Assembly: GCA_964588305.1 (NCBI GenBank) | Contig: CAZPOP010000001.1 | Location: forward strand, 248,001 to 312,000 | Direction of reading: 5' to 3' | Source: SM1-73 sp964588305 | GTDB lineage: Bacteria; Zixibacteria; MSB-5A5; SM1-73 | DNA length: 64,000 nucleotides | In this document: piece by piece, positions 41,906 through 51,757 of the stretch | Layout: each line of letters opens with the position of its first letter | Numbering within the stretch: the stretch's first letter is position 1 | The notes under the pieces: generated by a model | What the model was told of the DNA's origin: nothing | Seen by the model: only the letters and a program-made list of their open reading frames with translations | The model's database searches: none | Made by a program: the position numbers and the translations under genes

Positions 41906-43822
41906 ATGACTATTGGAAGTCGCATTAGTGCTTTGTTTTTTTTCTCGTTTATTTCTCTGCTCAGTGTCGAGCTTGTACACTCTTCGTCAGGAGTATCATT
42001 GAGAATCGACGTTCAAGAGGGGATACCTCAGGATTCGTCCAGTTTTCAGCTGATTGCCCAAAAAGATATACAGCTTCTGAATGGCAGGGGAACCGCCTCC
42101 TTTCAGGCCAACTTCACCCTTTCGGTAACGCCAACCATCATCCCCAAAAGCCTCTCCCCTAATGGCCAAAACGTGATATTGACCGTCGAGCTAATAACTT
42201 TGGCTCCCAATGCTCAGACCATCTTCAAAGAGATTTCGGTAAAAGATGACCAGACTCTTTTTTTGGGTGAGGTGAGCGCAAAATCGGGGAGAGCCTATAG
42301 GGTCTTTGTCACTCCCACGATAATGGAAAACTTTGAGGAGGAGTGTGACCTGGATACCAAAGATAGAGAGGAGGATTGGGAGGAGCTTCCCAGCTCCCAT
42401 TTCTTTTTTTGGTATCTGAACAACTCCCTAGCCGACTTTCACTGGAGAAGAATCAAAGGCTTCGTGGAGGGCGAGTACCGTCGTTTCCGGGAAGTCTTTG
42501 GCTTCACCCAGCCAGCCATGGATAGGATGGTATATTACGTCGTGCCCTGCAGGGTAAATGAGGTGGTCTGGGATAACAGATTCGATATGGGATTGGACCC
42601 GGTGAAGAACAAGACTTATGCGATCTATAACCTTTACGAAAGATCCTTAGACTCACCCAACGTGGGTTTTCTCCTATTCTACAGAATCTGGGGGTATGCA
42701 CCTCCACTTCTGGCAGAAGGAATAGGGGGTTATTTTTCCCTGTCCCATCACTTTGCCAAGAAGTTGATAAAAGACACCAAGTTTATCCCTCTGGAAAACC
42801 TGATAGTTACTATGGATTATCGGAATCAACCTCAGCCGGCTGCCTTCGTGGAAGCTTGCTCATTCGTGAGATTCTTGGTCGATGAGTACAATCTTGACCA
42901 ATTTAAGAATTTATATCAGCAGGCTACCGATTTGAGCTTTGATCAGATACTGCAGAAGGTTTATGGAAAGAGTCTGTCTACCTTGGAAAAAGAGTGGCTC
43001 TCCTTTCTGGAGGGACATAAGGACGTTAAGGCTGATTTCTATCATTTAGCCAACGTGAAGATGAGCTACGGACACCTTGATGAAGCCCAAGAGCTATATG
43101 AAGACATGTTGCATCTCTTTGGCCGGGACGTGGCAACCCTTCGCGTTTTAGCTTATCTTCATTATTTGAAAGGTGAATATGACAAGTCGGAAAGCCATTA
43201 TCTGGAGGCACTAGCCCAGGATTCTTTGAATCCCGAATTTCTTTACGTCATCGGGAACACCAATTATCTTCAGGGCAGGTATGACCAGGCCAGAGAATTC
43301 TACCAGAAAGCCTTGCTTTCTGACTCAAACTTTGTGCAGAGTTACGTCAAACTGGGGGAAATCGAGCTTCTGCAGGAGAATCCCATGCTGGCGCAGGAGT
43401 ATTTCAGCAGGGCAGAATCGACCAAAACCAGCAGTCAGATCAAGACGGATATTTACTCAGGTTTGGGAAAGGTTTTCCGGATGTTAGGCCAGGAGGAGAA
43501 AGCAGAGGAAAGCTACAAAGAGGCATTACGTTCTTCGGAGTCTTTCCGCTTCGCTTATCCGGAGAACCCCCTTCCCTATTTGGAAAAGGGGGAGGTGTTT
43601 TTCAACCTGGGGGAGATAGATTCTGCCATCAACTATCTTAAAATCGCAGAGTTCTTGGAAGACAAGCCCCTGCAGAGAGGAAGGGTGTTTCTGGCGCTGG
43701 GAAAAGCGTACGAGAAGAAAGGTGACAGAAAAAAAGCTGAGGAATACTACGGCGAGGTGCTTGATCTTTCCACCGGATTTCAGGAAAAACAAGAGGCCCA
43801 GAGACTGTTGAAATCGAAATGA
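41906..43822 (+). CDS. Secreted peptidase-MA-like/TPR protein of the moxR cluster
   Basis: 638 residues with a signal peptide (1-26). Residues ~30-125 are beta-rich. Residues ~150-360 resemble the peptidase-MA (gluzincin) domain: ELPSSHFFFWYLNN, LLAEGIGGYFSLSHHF and a C-terminal FVEACSFVRFLVDEY. The HExxH zinc motif expected before (P)xxLxEGxxxYF is replaced by LLFYRIWG, so metal-dependent catalysis is doubtful. Residues ~370-638 hold at least six TPRs (GHLDEAQELYEDMLHLFG, GEYDKSESHYLEALAQD, GRYDQAREFYQKALLSD and others). Likely an extracytoplasmic scaffold. Confidence 0.75.
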   Translation: MTIGSRISALFFFSFISLLSVELVHSSSGVSLRIDVQEGIPQDSSSFQLIAQKDIQLLNGRGTASFQANFTLSVTPTIIPKSLSPNGQNVILTVELITLAPNAQTIFKEISVKDDQTLFLGEVSAKSGRAYRVFVTPTIMENFEEECDLDTKDREEDWEELPSSHFFFWYLNNSLADFHWRRIKGFVEGEYRRFREVFGFTQPAMDRMVYYVVPCRVNEVVWDNRFDMGLDPVKNKTYAIYNLYERSLDSPNVGFLLFYRIWGYAPPLLAEGIGGYFSLSHHFAKKLIKDTKFIPLENLIVTMDYRNQPQPAAFVEACSFVRFLVDEYNLDQFKNLYQQATDLSFDQILQKVYGKSLSTLEKEWLSFLEGHKDVKADFYHLANVKMSYGHLDEAQELYEDMLHLFGRDVATLRVLAYLHYLKGEYDKSESHYLEALAQDSLNPEFLYVIGNTNYLQGRYDQAREFYQKALLSDSNFVQSYVKLGEIELLQENPMLAQEYFSRAESTKTSSQIKTDIYSGLGKVFRMLGQEEKAEESYKEALRSSESFRFAYPENPLPYLEKGEVFFNLGEIDSAINYLKIAEFLEDKPLQRGRVFLALGKAYEKKGDRKKAEEYYGEVLDLSTGFQEKQEAQRLLKSK

Positions 43823-44017
43823 TAGAGAATTCAAGGGAGGAAAATTCAAGATTTGGAATCGACCGCAAAGTATTTGTGGTTCTTGATAATCCGTCGGCTG
43901 GCGGTGTTTTGCCTCTAGCCAGGAATGATCTGGGGTAAGTCTCCCTTGATCCGGGGTGCCTTACCCCCAACCCCCATTGGTCAAGGGTATCCTTGACCAT
44001 CAGAAAGACTAGAAGTT

Positions 44018-46135
44018 ATGTTCAATTTCTTAAATCCCATTTTCCTTTTCGTGGCAGGAGCGGCGGTTTTGTTTCCCCTTCTGATCCATCTCTTCAACCG
44101 ACAGAAGGTAAAGAAGGTTTATTTCTCATCCCTGCTGTTTTTGCGGTCCCTGGAGAAAACCCGGATGAGGAGGGTTAAGATCAAGGAGTATCTGCTTCTG
44201 CTTTTGCGGAGCTTGATAATCCTTCTGGTGGTGGCGGCCTTTGCCCGACCTGCAATTCGGGGAGGCTTCGCCTCAAAGGTGGGGGCTCATGCCAAAACCT
44301 CCACCGTGATCCTTCTGGATAATTCCTACAGCATGAGGTATGAGACCAAAGAGGGTTCGCTTTTTGATTTGGCAAAGAAGAAAGTAAGAAAGATCATGAG
44401 TCAGCTGAAGGAAGGGGATGAGGTAAGTCTGATCCTTTTTGCCGGGCAGCCCAAACCAGCCAGGGAAAACCCGAGTCACGATTTCAAGAATCTGTTAGGC
44501 CAGCTGGACGAGGTCCTGCCCTCCTACCAGATCACAAACGTGGGTGAGGCGTTGAAATCTGCTTTTGAAATCCTCAAGGATTCCAAGAATCTGAATCAGG
44601 AGATATATCTGATCTCGGACATGGACAGAACCGGATGGTATTTTGGCGACAGGGATTTCTCTCCTCTCGAAGGAAGCAAAACCAGACTTTATCTGCTTGA
44701 CGTCTGGCCGGAGGAGAGACAGAACCTGTGCACAGAAGATATAGATTTCGGCAATCAGCTTATAGAGAAGAATAGACCTTTTCAGATAAAGGCGCGAGTT
44801 GCCAATTTCACCTCCCGACCAGCCAAAAGCCTTCTGGTGGGACTTTATCTGGACGGAAGAAGAGTCAGTCAGACAGATATCGATATCGAAACGGGCGGGA
44901 GGGCGACCGTGGAGTTCGTGCAAAACGTGGAGACTGCCGGAATCCACAGCGGCTTTTTCGAGATCACAGATGATGACCTTATGATAGACAACCGCAGATA
45001 CTTCGCCTTCAGGATCCCGGAGAGAATCGAGGTCTTGTTGGTTGGGGAACACCGGACCGATACCCGGCATCTGGGATTGGCTCTGAACCCGCAGCAAAAA
45101 AGCGACGTTCATATGGTGGTCTCGGAGGTTGACAGAAAATCCTTAGCCGGAACGGATTTCGACAAATACGACGTGGTGATCCTCTCCAACCTCTCCAGAA
45201 TGAGCGACGTTGACCTGACCAATCTGGAAAGGTTTGTCAGGCGAGGGGGAGGGACTTTATTCATTCTGGGAGACAACGTAGACCCTGAATTCTACACTGA
45301 AGAAATCGTCAGGAGACTCTTTGATATCGACTTGAATCTGCCCCTCACCCCTACCAAAAACGTGGGAGGGTTTTTCACCTTGGAGAGAACCGATTGGGAT
45401 CATCCCATCTTTCAAGTATATCAGGGAGTGGAAAAAGACAGGCTCCCTCAGATAAAGTTCTCCTCGATTTTTGAGCTGCCCCAGGGAGAAAACGTGAGAG
45501 TGATCTCTCGCTTTAATCTGGGCAGGCCAGCGTTGATCGAGAAGGATCTGGGTTCTGGCAAAGCCCTGCTTTTCGCCACCTCCTTGGATGAGACGGAAAG
45601 TGATCTGGTGGTACATCCGTTTTTCGTTCCTTTCGTGAACCGAACCGTAGAGTATCTGGCTTCTGATCTGTCCCGGCTCTCTGAGGATTTTCAGGTGGGA
45701 TCAACAATCGAAAGGGTTCTAGATCCGGAACTCAGCAGGGAGCAGCTCAAATTGACCGATCCGGAGAACCTGGAAACCTCCGTGGCGCCAATCGTTCAAA
45801 AGGACAGGCTGATGCTGAGGATTTCAGATGCCGACAAACCGGGCATATATAAAATCAAGACGGAGAAAAAAGAGGTAGATCGATTCGCCGTAAACATAGA
45901 TTCCAGGGACTCAGATCCTCAGAAGATCGAAAAGGATGAAATCGAGAGGAAATTAGAGGGATTGAGTATGTTCTTCATCGATCCCGACGATGACATCGAA
46001 AAGGCGATCTTGCAGTCACGATACGGCAAGGAACTGTGGAAGCCTTTTTTGTGGATCGCCTTCGGGCTTCTGGCCCTGGAGATGTATCTGGCAAGAAGCA
46101 GAAAGAAAGATATGGTAACTGAAGAAAAGACGTAA
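44018..46135 (+). CDS. BatA/vWA membrane protein with C-terminal glutamine amidotransferase-like region
   Basis: 705 residues. An N-terminal BatA domain with FLNPIFLFVAGAAVLFPLLIHLFNRQ starts at residue 2. A second helix (~60-75, LLLLLRSLIILLVVAAFARP) anchors it in the membrane. A vWA domain follows with MIDAS LLDNSYSMRYE (DxSxS, ~103-113). From ~335 the sequence resembles a class-I amidotransferase-like fold (DVVILSNLSRMSDVDLTNLERFVRRGGGTLFILGDN). A last helix near 680 returns to the membrane. This is the downstream partner of MoxR/DUF58. The start lies after a 195-bp gap without other genes. Confidence 0.88.
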   Translation: MFNFLNPIFLFVAGAAVLFPLLIHLFNRQKVKKVYFSSLLFLRSLEKTRMRRVKIKEYLLLLLRSLIILLVVAAFARPAIRGGFASKVGAHAKTSTVILLDNSYSMRYETKEGSLFDLAKKKVRKIMSQLKEGDEVSLILFAGQPKPARENPSHDFKNLLGQLDEVLPSYQITNVGEALKSAFEILKDSKNLNQEIYLISDMDRTGWYFGDRDFSPLEGSKTRLYLLDVWPEERQNLCTEDIDFGNQLIEKNRPFQIKARVANFTSRPAKSLLVGLYLDGRRVSQTDIDIETGGRATVEFVQNVETAGIHSGFFEITDDDLMIDNRRYFAFRIPERIEVLLVGEHRTDTRHLGLALNPQQKSDVHMVVSEVDRKSLAGTDFDKYDVVILSNLSRMSDVDLTNLERFVRRGGGTLFILGDNVDPEFYTEEIVRRLFDIDLNLPLTPTKNVGGFFTLERTDWDHPIFQVYQGVEKDRLPQIKFSSIFELPQGENVRVISRFNLGRPALIEKDLGSGKALLFATSLDETESDLVVHPFFVPFVNRTVEYLASDLSRLSEDFQVGSTIERVLDPELSREQLKLTDPENLETSVAPIVQKDRLMLRISDADKPGIYKIKTEKKEVDRFAVNIDSRDSDPQKIEKDEIERKLEGLSMFFIDPDDDIEKAILQSRYGKELWKPFLWIAFGLLALEMYLARSRKKDMVTEEKT

Positions 46136-46367
46136 GAAGGCAGTCCCCCGCGTCAGAGATTGACGTCACCGAGCCGGCGACCGTTGGCAATCAAAGAACA
46201 TCGTACCTTCCCAGACACAAACTGATGACGTTTGTTCACATGTCAACCTGCGGTTACGAGACCTGCACCTCTTGAACCAATCTATTCCCTGCAAGACGTA
46301 ATAAGAAGAACCTTCCAATTCCCTCAAATGTAGTTACAACCGCAACTCCAATCTCCATCAAAATGTC

Positions 46368-46396
46368 TTGACTTTTAAAAAGGGGAAGGATAAGAT
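46368..46396 (+). promoter_or_regulatory. Sigma-70-like promoter for the C69 dipeptidase gene
   Basis: TTGACT (46368-46373), 17-bp spacer, TAAGAT (46391-46396), about 80 nt before the ATG at 46484. The other part of the 348-bp gap (46136-46367) shows no gene. Confidence 0.6.
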
Positions 46397-46483
46397 AAGA
46401 GGAACGGTGATTTCTTTGTCTGAAACACCCATCAGGGTATCTTATACACGTGCTGAAAACCTTAAAAAAGAAAGGTTAAGCGT

Positions 46484-48128
46484 ATGAGAAGCAAACTCAT
46501 AGTCTTTGCCTTCTGCTTGTGCGGTTGGGTTCTTTTACCCCACACTCAACCAAAGGCTTGCACCAGCCTGTTGGTGACCAAAGAAGCCTCTGCGGACGGC
46601 TCGGTGATGATCACATATACCTGCGACGGAGAGTTTCACCCCCATCTTGACTATACCCCAGCAGCCGATCACCAGCCGGGGGATTCGTTGGAGATAACCG
46701 ATTGGCACGGAAACGTTCGGGGCAAAATCAAGCAGGTTCCGCACACCTATGCCGTCGTCGGTCTGATGAACGAACGTCAGCTGACCATCGGCGAGACGAC
46801 CTTCGGTGGCCGCGAGGAACTGCGCAATCCCGACGGCCTGCTGCATTACTGGGATATGATGGATGTGGCCCTCCAGCGGGCCAAAACTGCCCGGGAGGCC
46901 ATTCGGGTCATGACCGATCTGGTCGCAGAATATGGCTACCGGTCCACCGGCGAATCGTTTTCCATCGCTGATACAAAAGAGGTTTGGATAATGGAGATGA
47001 TCGGGCCCGATTCCGGGGGGCAGGGAGCCGAATGGGTGGCACTCAGGGTTCCGGACGGATACATATCTTGTCATGCCAACAAAGCCCGAATCGGCGAGTT
47101 CCCGTTAGATGATCCTGAAAACTGCCTGTATTCCGATAACGTCATCTCCTTTGCGGTTGAAAAGGGATACTACGATACGGCATCCGGCGAGCCTTTTAGG
47201 TTTTGTGACGCCTATTGCCCGAGCACGCCCAAAAACCAGCGTTACGCAGATGCACGCGTATGGAGCATCTTTCGCCGGGCTGCGCCGTCACAGAGCTTCT
47301 CGCCCGATTATCACAGAGCTGTTGAGGGAGCCGAACCGTATCCCTTATGGATCAAGCCGGACAAGGAGCTGTCGGTGGCCGACGTGTTTGCCCTGATGCG
47401 CGATCACTATGAAGGCACCGATTACGACATGACCAAAGGCATTGACGCCGGGCCGTACGGCACTCCCAACCGCTGGCGGCCCATGACGTGGATGGTGGAC
47501 AGCGTCGAATATACCTGGGAACGGCCCATCTCCACCCAGCAGACTGCCTTTTCGTTCGTTTCCCAGTCGCGCGCATGGCTTCCGGACGCTGTCGGAGGCG
47601 TATTCTGGTACGGCCTGGATGATACCTATACCATCTGCTATGTACCGTTGTATTGCGGCATCGACACGGTTGCCGAGGTCGTTTGCCGTCGGAAGCTCAA
47701 ATGAGTTCTCGTGGGAATCGGCCTGGTGGGTATTCAATTTCGTCGCCAATTTTGCCAATCTGAAATATTCTTACATGCTGCCGGAGATTCAGGCAGTGCA
47801 AAACGAAATCGAAGGGAATTTCCTGAAGCTGCAGCCCTGGGTGGAAAACACTGCTGTGGATCTTTCCGCGTTCTATCCGGAGCTTTTGACCCGATACCTG
47901 ACCGACTACTCGGTTGCCCAAGCCGAAAGGGTGGTATCCCGCTGGCGGGAACTGGGCGAGCATCTGATAACTAAATACAACGACGGGTATGTCAAGGACG
48001 AAAAGGGCGAACCGCAGGAAAAAGGATATCCTGAAACCTGGTTGCCAAAGATCATAGAATTACGCCCCGAGCAATTCCGCCTGCCGGAGAAAAAAGAGGA
48101 AGTTCCGGAATCGAAGCTGGTGGACTGA
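46484..48128 (+). pseudogene. C69-family dipeptidase, interrupted by a +1 frameshift
   Basis: The first frame (46484-47704) gives 406 residues. The signal peptide ends before Cys26 in KACTSLLVTKEASADGS, the N-terminal nucleophile of C69 (PepD-like) dipeptidases. GLMNERQLTIGETTFGGREEL, YGYRSTGESFSIAD, WIMEMIGPDSGG and SCHANKARIGEF are family blocks. It then runs into a stop. The expected continuation, SFAVGSSNEFSWESAWWVFNFVANFANL, sits in the +1 frame and runs to 48128. One extra G near 47672 would repair it (TV-PRSFAVGS). The reading is a recent inactivation, a sequencing indel, or a natural frameshift; I cannot tell which. Confidence 0.8.
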
Positions 48129-48287
48129 AAGCAACCTCATTCTAAGTCGCTCCCAAACCAGTCTGAGGGCAGCACCCAGCGCGCGGGAGTTCTGATTCTA
48201 AGGAAAAAGACACCTGCCCGTAGATGTCCAAGATGACTCTTCGGTGAACGGCCCACCTGATGAAGCAGTCATGTTTGTCGGTCCTGC

Positions 48288-49496
48288 TCAGAAATATGTG
48301 CCAAACCCAAGCGACTGCTCGTAGACGTCCTGAAAAGCCGGCGCCTTCCCGCCGGATGAAATCATGTAGAACATGAAATGCTTGCCGCGAATGTCCTCCT
48401 CACCACCCAGAATTAGCTTACAGAATCCCAAGGTTTTTTTCAGGACATCCAGGTCCTGAGCAAAAGCCAAAGAATAATATGAAGCTTCTTTGTCCACGCC
48501 GGCAGGAACATCGAAGAACCTGGTATGGTGCCATTCACCCCGTACTATAAGATAGGGAGAGAACGCCAATTCATAAAGTGCTCTGAAATCCAACCTGGCC
48601 AGAGCATCATTCCCTCCCTCCCCTTCGCCCACGGGGAGATATTCTAAACTCAGCGTCAGAGGCATGGCCAATCTGACGTAACCTGTCACAGTATGCAGCT
48701 TGTAGACGGGGTAGTTGCTATAGGGCACTTCCGCTTCCACCCCGAATTTAAACTGCTTGTGGGTGACATCGAATAGCTTGTCCTCCTCAGCGTTCATCTG
48801 CGTTTCCAGCTGATAGGAAAAGGACAATTTCCCGCCATAAATCAGCCCGCCCACGAAATAATATGGATTTGCAGAAAATGCAACTGAGCTTTGGGTGCCG
48901 TTGCGGACTTCGTCATCACTTGCAACGGTGCCTGTTGAGGTGAGATCTAAGGAAAGCGAACGAACCCAAAAACCTCCTCCCCCGGCTGAAAGATTACGCT
49001 CCAGGATTTTGCTCTTAAAATCAAAGTCGAAGGCGTACAATGCCTCCTGCTCTGTCAATCGCCGGGCGTTGAAATCAACGGCTTTCCCCTTTCCGAAACC
49101 CCACTTGGTTGTTCTGCTGGCGACCTCATGAGCATCCACTCTTAATTGCTCTTTCTTCTCGCCAAGGAACAAAACTGAAAGACTGTCAGATAGGTCCCAA
49201 TTACCTCGAAGCCAACATTTGCTGCTATCCCCGATGCTAAATCCGATTTTTCTGACAGTAAAAACCTTCCTCGTACCGAGTACTCTCCAATTTTCCGGGT
49301 TACCAACCACCGTCCTCTGATAATCTCCTAGATCAGTAGTAAAAGTACACTCAATTTCGTAAATCACTCTCGTCTTTTCATCAATAGTCTCGGAACTCTC
49401 GATTAGCTTTGGAGGATTGCTACTATCTAATTCCTGTGCGGAGACGTCTGCCCCACTCAAAATGAATACTATGAGGATTAAAGCAATTGTCTTCAT
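48288..49496 (-). CDS. Secreted, probable outer-membrane protein of unknown function
   Basis: 402 residues. A signal peptide (1-20, ending ADVSAQ) is followed by a strand-rich chain with many alternating aromatic/polar segments (SVAFSANPYYFVGGLIYGGKLSFSYQLET, LTLSLEYLPVGEGEGGN, LIVRGEWHHTRFFDV). It ends in SLGFGTYF, with a C-terminal Phe as in outer-membrane barrels. No family recognised. Strong GAGGAGG site. A small gene ends 15 bp upstream, in the same direction. Confidence 0.65.
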   Translation of the reverse strand: MKTIALILIVFILSGADVSAQELDSSNPPKLIESSETIDEKTRVIYEIECTFTTDLGDYQRTVVGNPENWRVLGTRKVFTVRKIGFSIGDSSKCWLRGNWDLSDSLSVLFLGEKKEQLRVDAHEVASRTTKWGFGKGKAVDFNARRLTEQEALYAFDFDFKSKILERNLSAGGGGFWVRSLSLDLTSTGTVASDDEVRNGTQSSVAFSANPYYFVGGLIYGGKLSFSYQLETQMNAEEDKLFDVTHKQFKFGVEAEVPYSNYPVYKLHTVTGYVRLAMPLTLSLEYLPVGEGEGGNDALARLDFRALYELAFSPYLIVRGEWHHTRFFDVPAGVDKEASYYSLAFAQDLDVLKKTLGFCKLILGGEEDIRGKHFMFYMISSGGKAPAFQDVYEQSLGFGTYF

Positions 49497-49511
49497 CGAA
49501 CGACTCCTCCT

Positions 49512-49808
49512 CTAACTGTGAACGATACGCGCAAGCCAATCAGACCAGAGTGATTGAAATGTGGTATTCTCATCAATAGTGGGTTCTTCCTTTTTAACTA
49601 CCCAACTGTAGGGCTCATTTGCGCAGATCTCAGTAGCAGACGCCAGGAGTTTCGCAGGATAGTCATCATGCATTGGCTGAGGCACTACTACCTTGATGAG
49701 TTTCGGGAATATCTCGTCGCAGTTGTCTTCAGCCGCTCCGATACCCGTACTTGCAATGACCTTGCAGTAAGCTTCCTTCAAGTTTTCCTCGTTCAGTTCG
49801 CGTGGCAT
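49512..49808 (-). CDS. Hypothetical 98-aa cytosolic protein
   Basis: 98 residues, starting MPRELNEENLKEAYCKVI. Helical N-terminus, one internal Pro-rich loop (VVVPQPMHDDYPAKLL), and a Trp-rich C-terminus (WSDWLARIVHS). No family recognised, and no good ribosome binding site. Its stop lies 15 bp before the start of the 402-aa secreted protein, so it may be co-transcribed. Reality is moderate only. Confidence 0.45.
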   Translation of the reverse strand: MPRELNEENLKEAYCKVIASTGIGAAEDNCDEIFPKLIKVVVPQPMHDDYPAKLLASATEICANEPYSWVVKKEEPTIDENTTFQSLWSDWLARIVHS

Positions 49809-50294
49809 GATAATTCAGTTTACAAAACTCAGATAGATCGGTGAGTTCTGATGGACGCCTTTCCTCGACCCATTAAAAGGTTAAGCCTATTTTCCACCTC
49901 CAGCCCGTGTTTGCCAGCAGTCTAATTTAAGCCCAGTAATTTCTCCACCTCAAAAGCGTCCTTGGGGGTGAGGAAATTCTGGACCCATTCCGACGTTCAT
50001 CTTGTCACAGGAGGTGGTTACGGTCCCTCTCCTCTGTCAGGATATTTTCACGTCTTTTGAGATCAGACGAAGGGAACTCTGTTCTTAGAATGACCGTGTC
50101 GATCCGTGCCTTAGGAAGCTGCTCAAGAGATGCAGAAGACGCTACCTGAGTCCTCGGGGAAACAAATCAGGCGGTTTCGGTAGCTCCCATCGAGTCAAAA
50201 CGCAAAAAACTGGCCATCAGAGACGAAGGCGTCCTGACCCGAGATTCACTCCCACAGGTTAAGCAGATGACTGCCGATGTCCTCTTCGCTCAAC
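49809..50294. other. 486-bp intergenic region, no confident gene
   Basis: Short open stretches occur on the minus strand (e.g. one reading ...LPKARIDTVILRTEFP... around 50045-50150, and one ending NFLTPKDAFEVEKLLGLN near 49928-49990) but without starts or ribosome binding sites. They look like remnants of one or two small genes. No repeats or RNAs recognised. Confidence 0.4.
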
Positions 50295-51353
50295 TCACCA
50301 AATGCCCGGTGCTCTGACTGATTCAAGCGTGTCCTGCTCAGCCGCCGACAGGGCCGAGAGGAAATCAAGTCCTGTGACCGTCTCTATCTGATCTATGGTG
50401 CGGAGATACTCGCTATATTCGTGACCGCCAAGGTTTGCATTCGGCATCATGAAGGCTAAGGCTTCCAGATTGCCTTGGTCGTTTGCGTCCACTACGATCT
50501 TGTAGAAGTGGGTCGGCACCGCCACCTGGTTCTCTCCTATTACTTCGTAGCTAACCCGGTCCCCTTCTACGGCAAAGACCGGACCGGTGATGACGGTCAA
50601 GGTGCCGCGTTGCTCCACCCAGCTTCTGACGGCTGCCTCAAGATCCGCCCAGATGGCCCGATTGAATCCAATTCTTGTCTGCGGGGACATATTTGAAAGC
50701 AGGAAGCTCTCGGACATCACCTTTTGACTCCGCTTCATGTCCGCCGCTGGTGCCATGTGACCGCGATCAAAGCCGCTCCCCCGGTAGTCTCCCAACTCGG
50801 CTCGGAATCCGAAGGGAATTGATGCATCTGGTCGGAAATCATCGGTCCTCTCAACCGTCCCCTGCAGATCATCCGGGGTCAACACGTATTGAACCCACAG
50901 TGGAATCTTAAGTCTTCCGTCTTGAGCAAGCACATATCCTTCCCGAACTCGCTCATAAACGGCCTGGGGCTTTCCCAGGCGGAGGTGATGGGCTGCGTAA
51001 CGCCGCTGCTCCGCTGTAAGTCTGCCGGTCGGATCCCTAAGGGGATCGACGGCATCGGCCTCTGGCACGGGCTCAGGGATCTCTCCGCGGTAGCGCCGCA
51101 CCAAGGTCCGGTAGATCCAGCCGGGCTGCCCTGCAGAGATTGTCTCCACCTGATAGTAGCCGTTGCTTTGCTGCCCGTCGTTCAGAAGCTGGAGATTAGT
51201 GCCCGATCGTACGTCCTCGAGGATCAAAGCGTCCCGATTGGGCTCTGCCTTTATCGTGGCTGAACGGCGAACCTCCAGGTAATCGCCATATACCTCGGAG
51301 GCAAACACACAGAGAAGGACAATCAGAAAACATAAGACATGACGTATCTTCAT
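50295..51353 (-). CDS. Secreted DNA/RNA non-specific endonuclease with SH3-like domain (NucA type)
   Basis: 352 residues. A signal peptide (1-23), then an SH3b-like domain (~24-90: YLEVRRSATIKAEPNRDALILEDVRSGTNL... GWIYRTLVRRY). The nuclease domain (~110-340) is of the beta-beta-alpha-metal type, with the active-site DRGH (FDRGHMAPAADM, ~200) and the metal-binding Asn in LLSNMSPQ. PMFAVEGDRVSYEVIG-like and TGPVF segments fit the family. It would cut nucleic acid outside the cell or in the periplasm for nutrition or competition. Its ATG overlaps the stop of the upstream membrane gene (ATGA), so translation is coupled. Confidence 0.9.
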   Translation of the reverse strand: MKIRHVLCFLIVLLCVFASEVYGDYLEVRRSATIKAEPNRDALILEDVRSGTNLQLLNDGQQSNGYYQVETISAGQPGWIYRTLVRRYRGEIPEPVPEADAVDPLRDPTGRLTAEQRRYAAHHLRLGKPQAVYERVREGYVLAQDGRLKIPLWVQYVLTPDDLQGTVERTDDFRPDASIPFGFRAELGDYRGSGFDRGHMAPAADMKRSQKVMSESFLLSNMSPQTRIGFNRAIWADLEAAVRSWVEQRGTLTVITGPVFAVEGDRVSYEVIGENQVAVPTHFYKIVVDANDQGNLEALAFMMPNANLGGHEYSEYLRTIDQIETVTGLDFLSALSAAEQDTLESVRAPGIW

Positions 51354-51757
51354 TTGTCGTTCCCTCCTATCAGCTTCTCGTCTTTGAGCCTCTTGTCCCT
51401 TCGTTTCTGCCTTTCGTCTTCGGCATCGCTCATGAAGCCCAGCAGGTTTCTGAAGAGTTTTATCGAAGCCTTACTACCACCGGCAACTATGGCGCCCGTG
51501 ATGACGGCGCCACCTACGGTTACGTTTTCCTTCAGGAAGATCATACTGACGGCGTCGAAGTCCCAAAACAGACAGACCGCAATCCCAACGACAAGAGCTA
51601 TGAGTTCTTTCAGATTCTTACCCTGTAGACGGTCTACGAACCATTTGCTCTCGAAGAGTACGGCTAGCGCCCGTTCCAGAAGGAACGCCAGTATGACAAT
51701 CGCGACCAGAACTTCAAAGACTCGCTCCCAATCTACGTGAAATAGATTCGGGTCCAT
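51350..51757 (-). CDS. Small membrane protein coupled to the nuclease
   Basis: 135 residues, no family recognised. Three hydrophobic helices (~15-37, 50-65 and 75-95, the last with GGAVITGAIVAGGSK) precede a charged cytosolic tail (DAEDERQKRRDKRLKDE). AAGGAGGCTC site before the ATG. The overlap of 4 bp with the nuclease gene points to a shared function. Size and topology are holin-like. It might help release the nuclease or anchor it (inference). Confidence 0.7.
   Translation of the reverse strand: MDPNLFHVDWERVFEVLVAIVILAFLLERALAVLFESKWFVDRLQGKNLKELIALVVGIAVCLFWDFDAVSMIFLKENVTVGGAVITGAIVAGGSKASIKLFRNLLGFMSDAEDERQKRRDKRLKDEKLIGGNDK

Noticed and set aside
47704..47706. TGA in the C69 dipeptidase as a possible Sec codon
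   Set aside because: The family sequence continues in another frame, not in the frame after this TGA. It is a frameshift.
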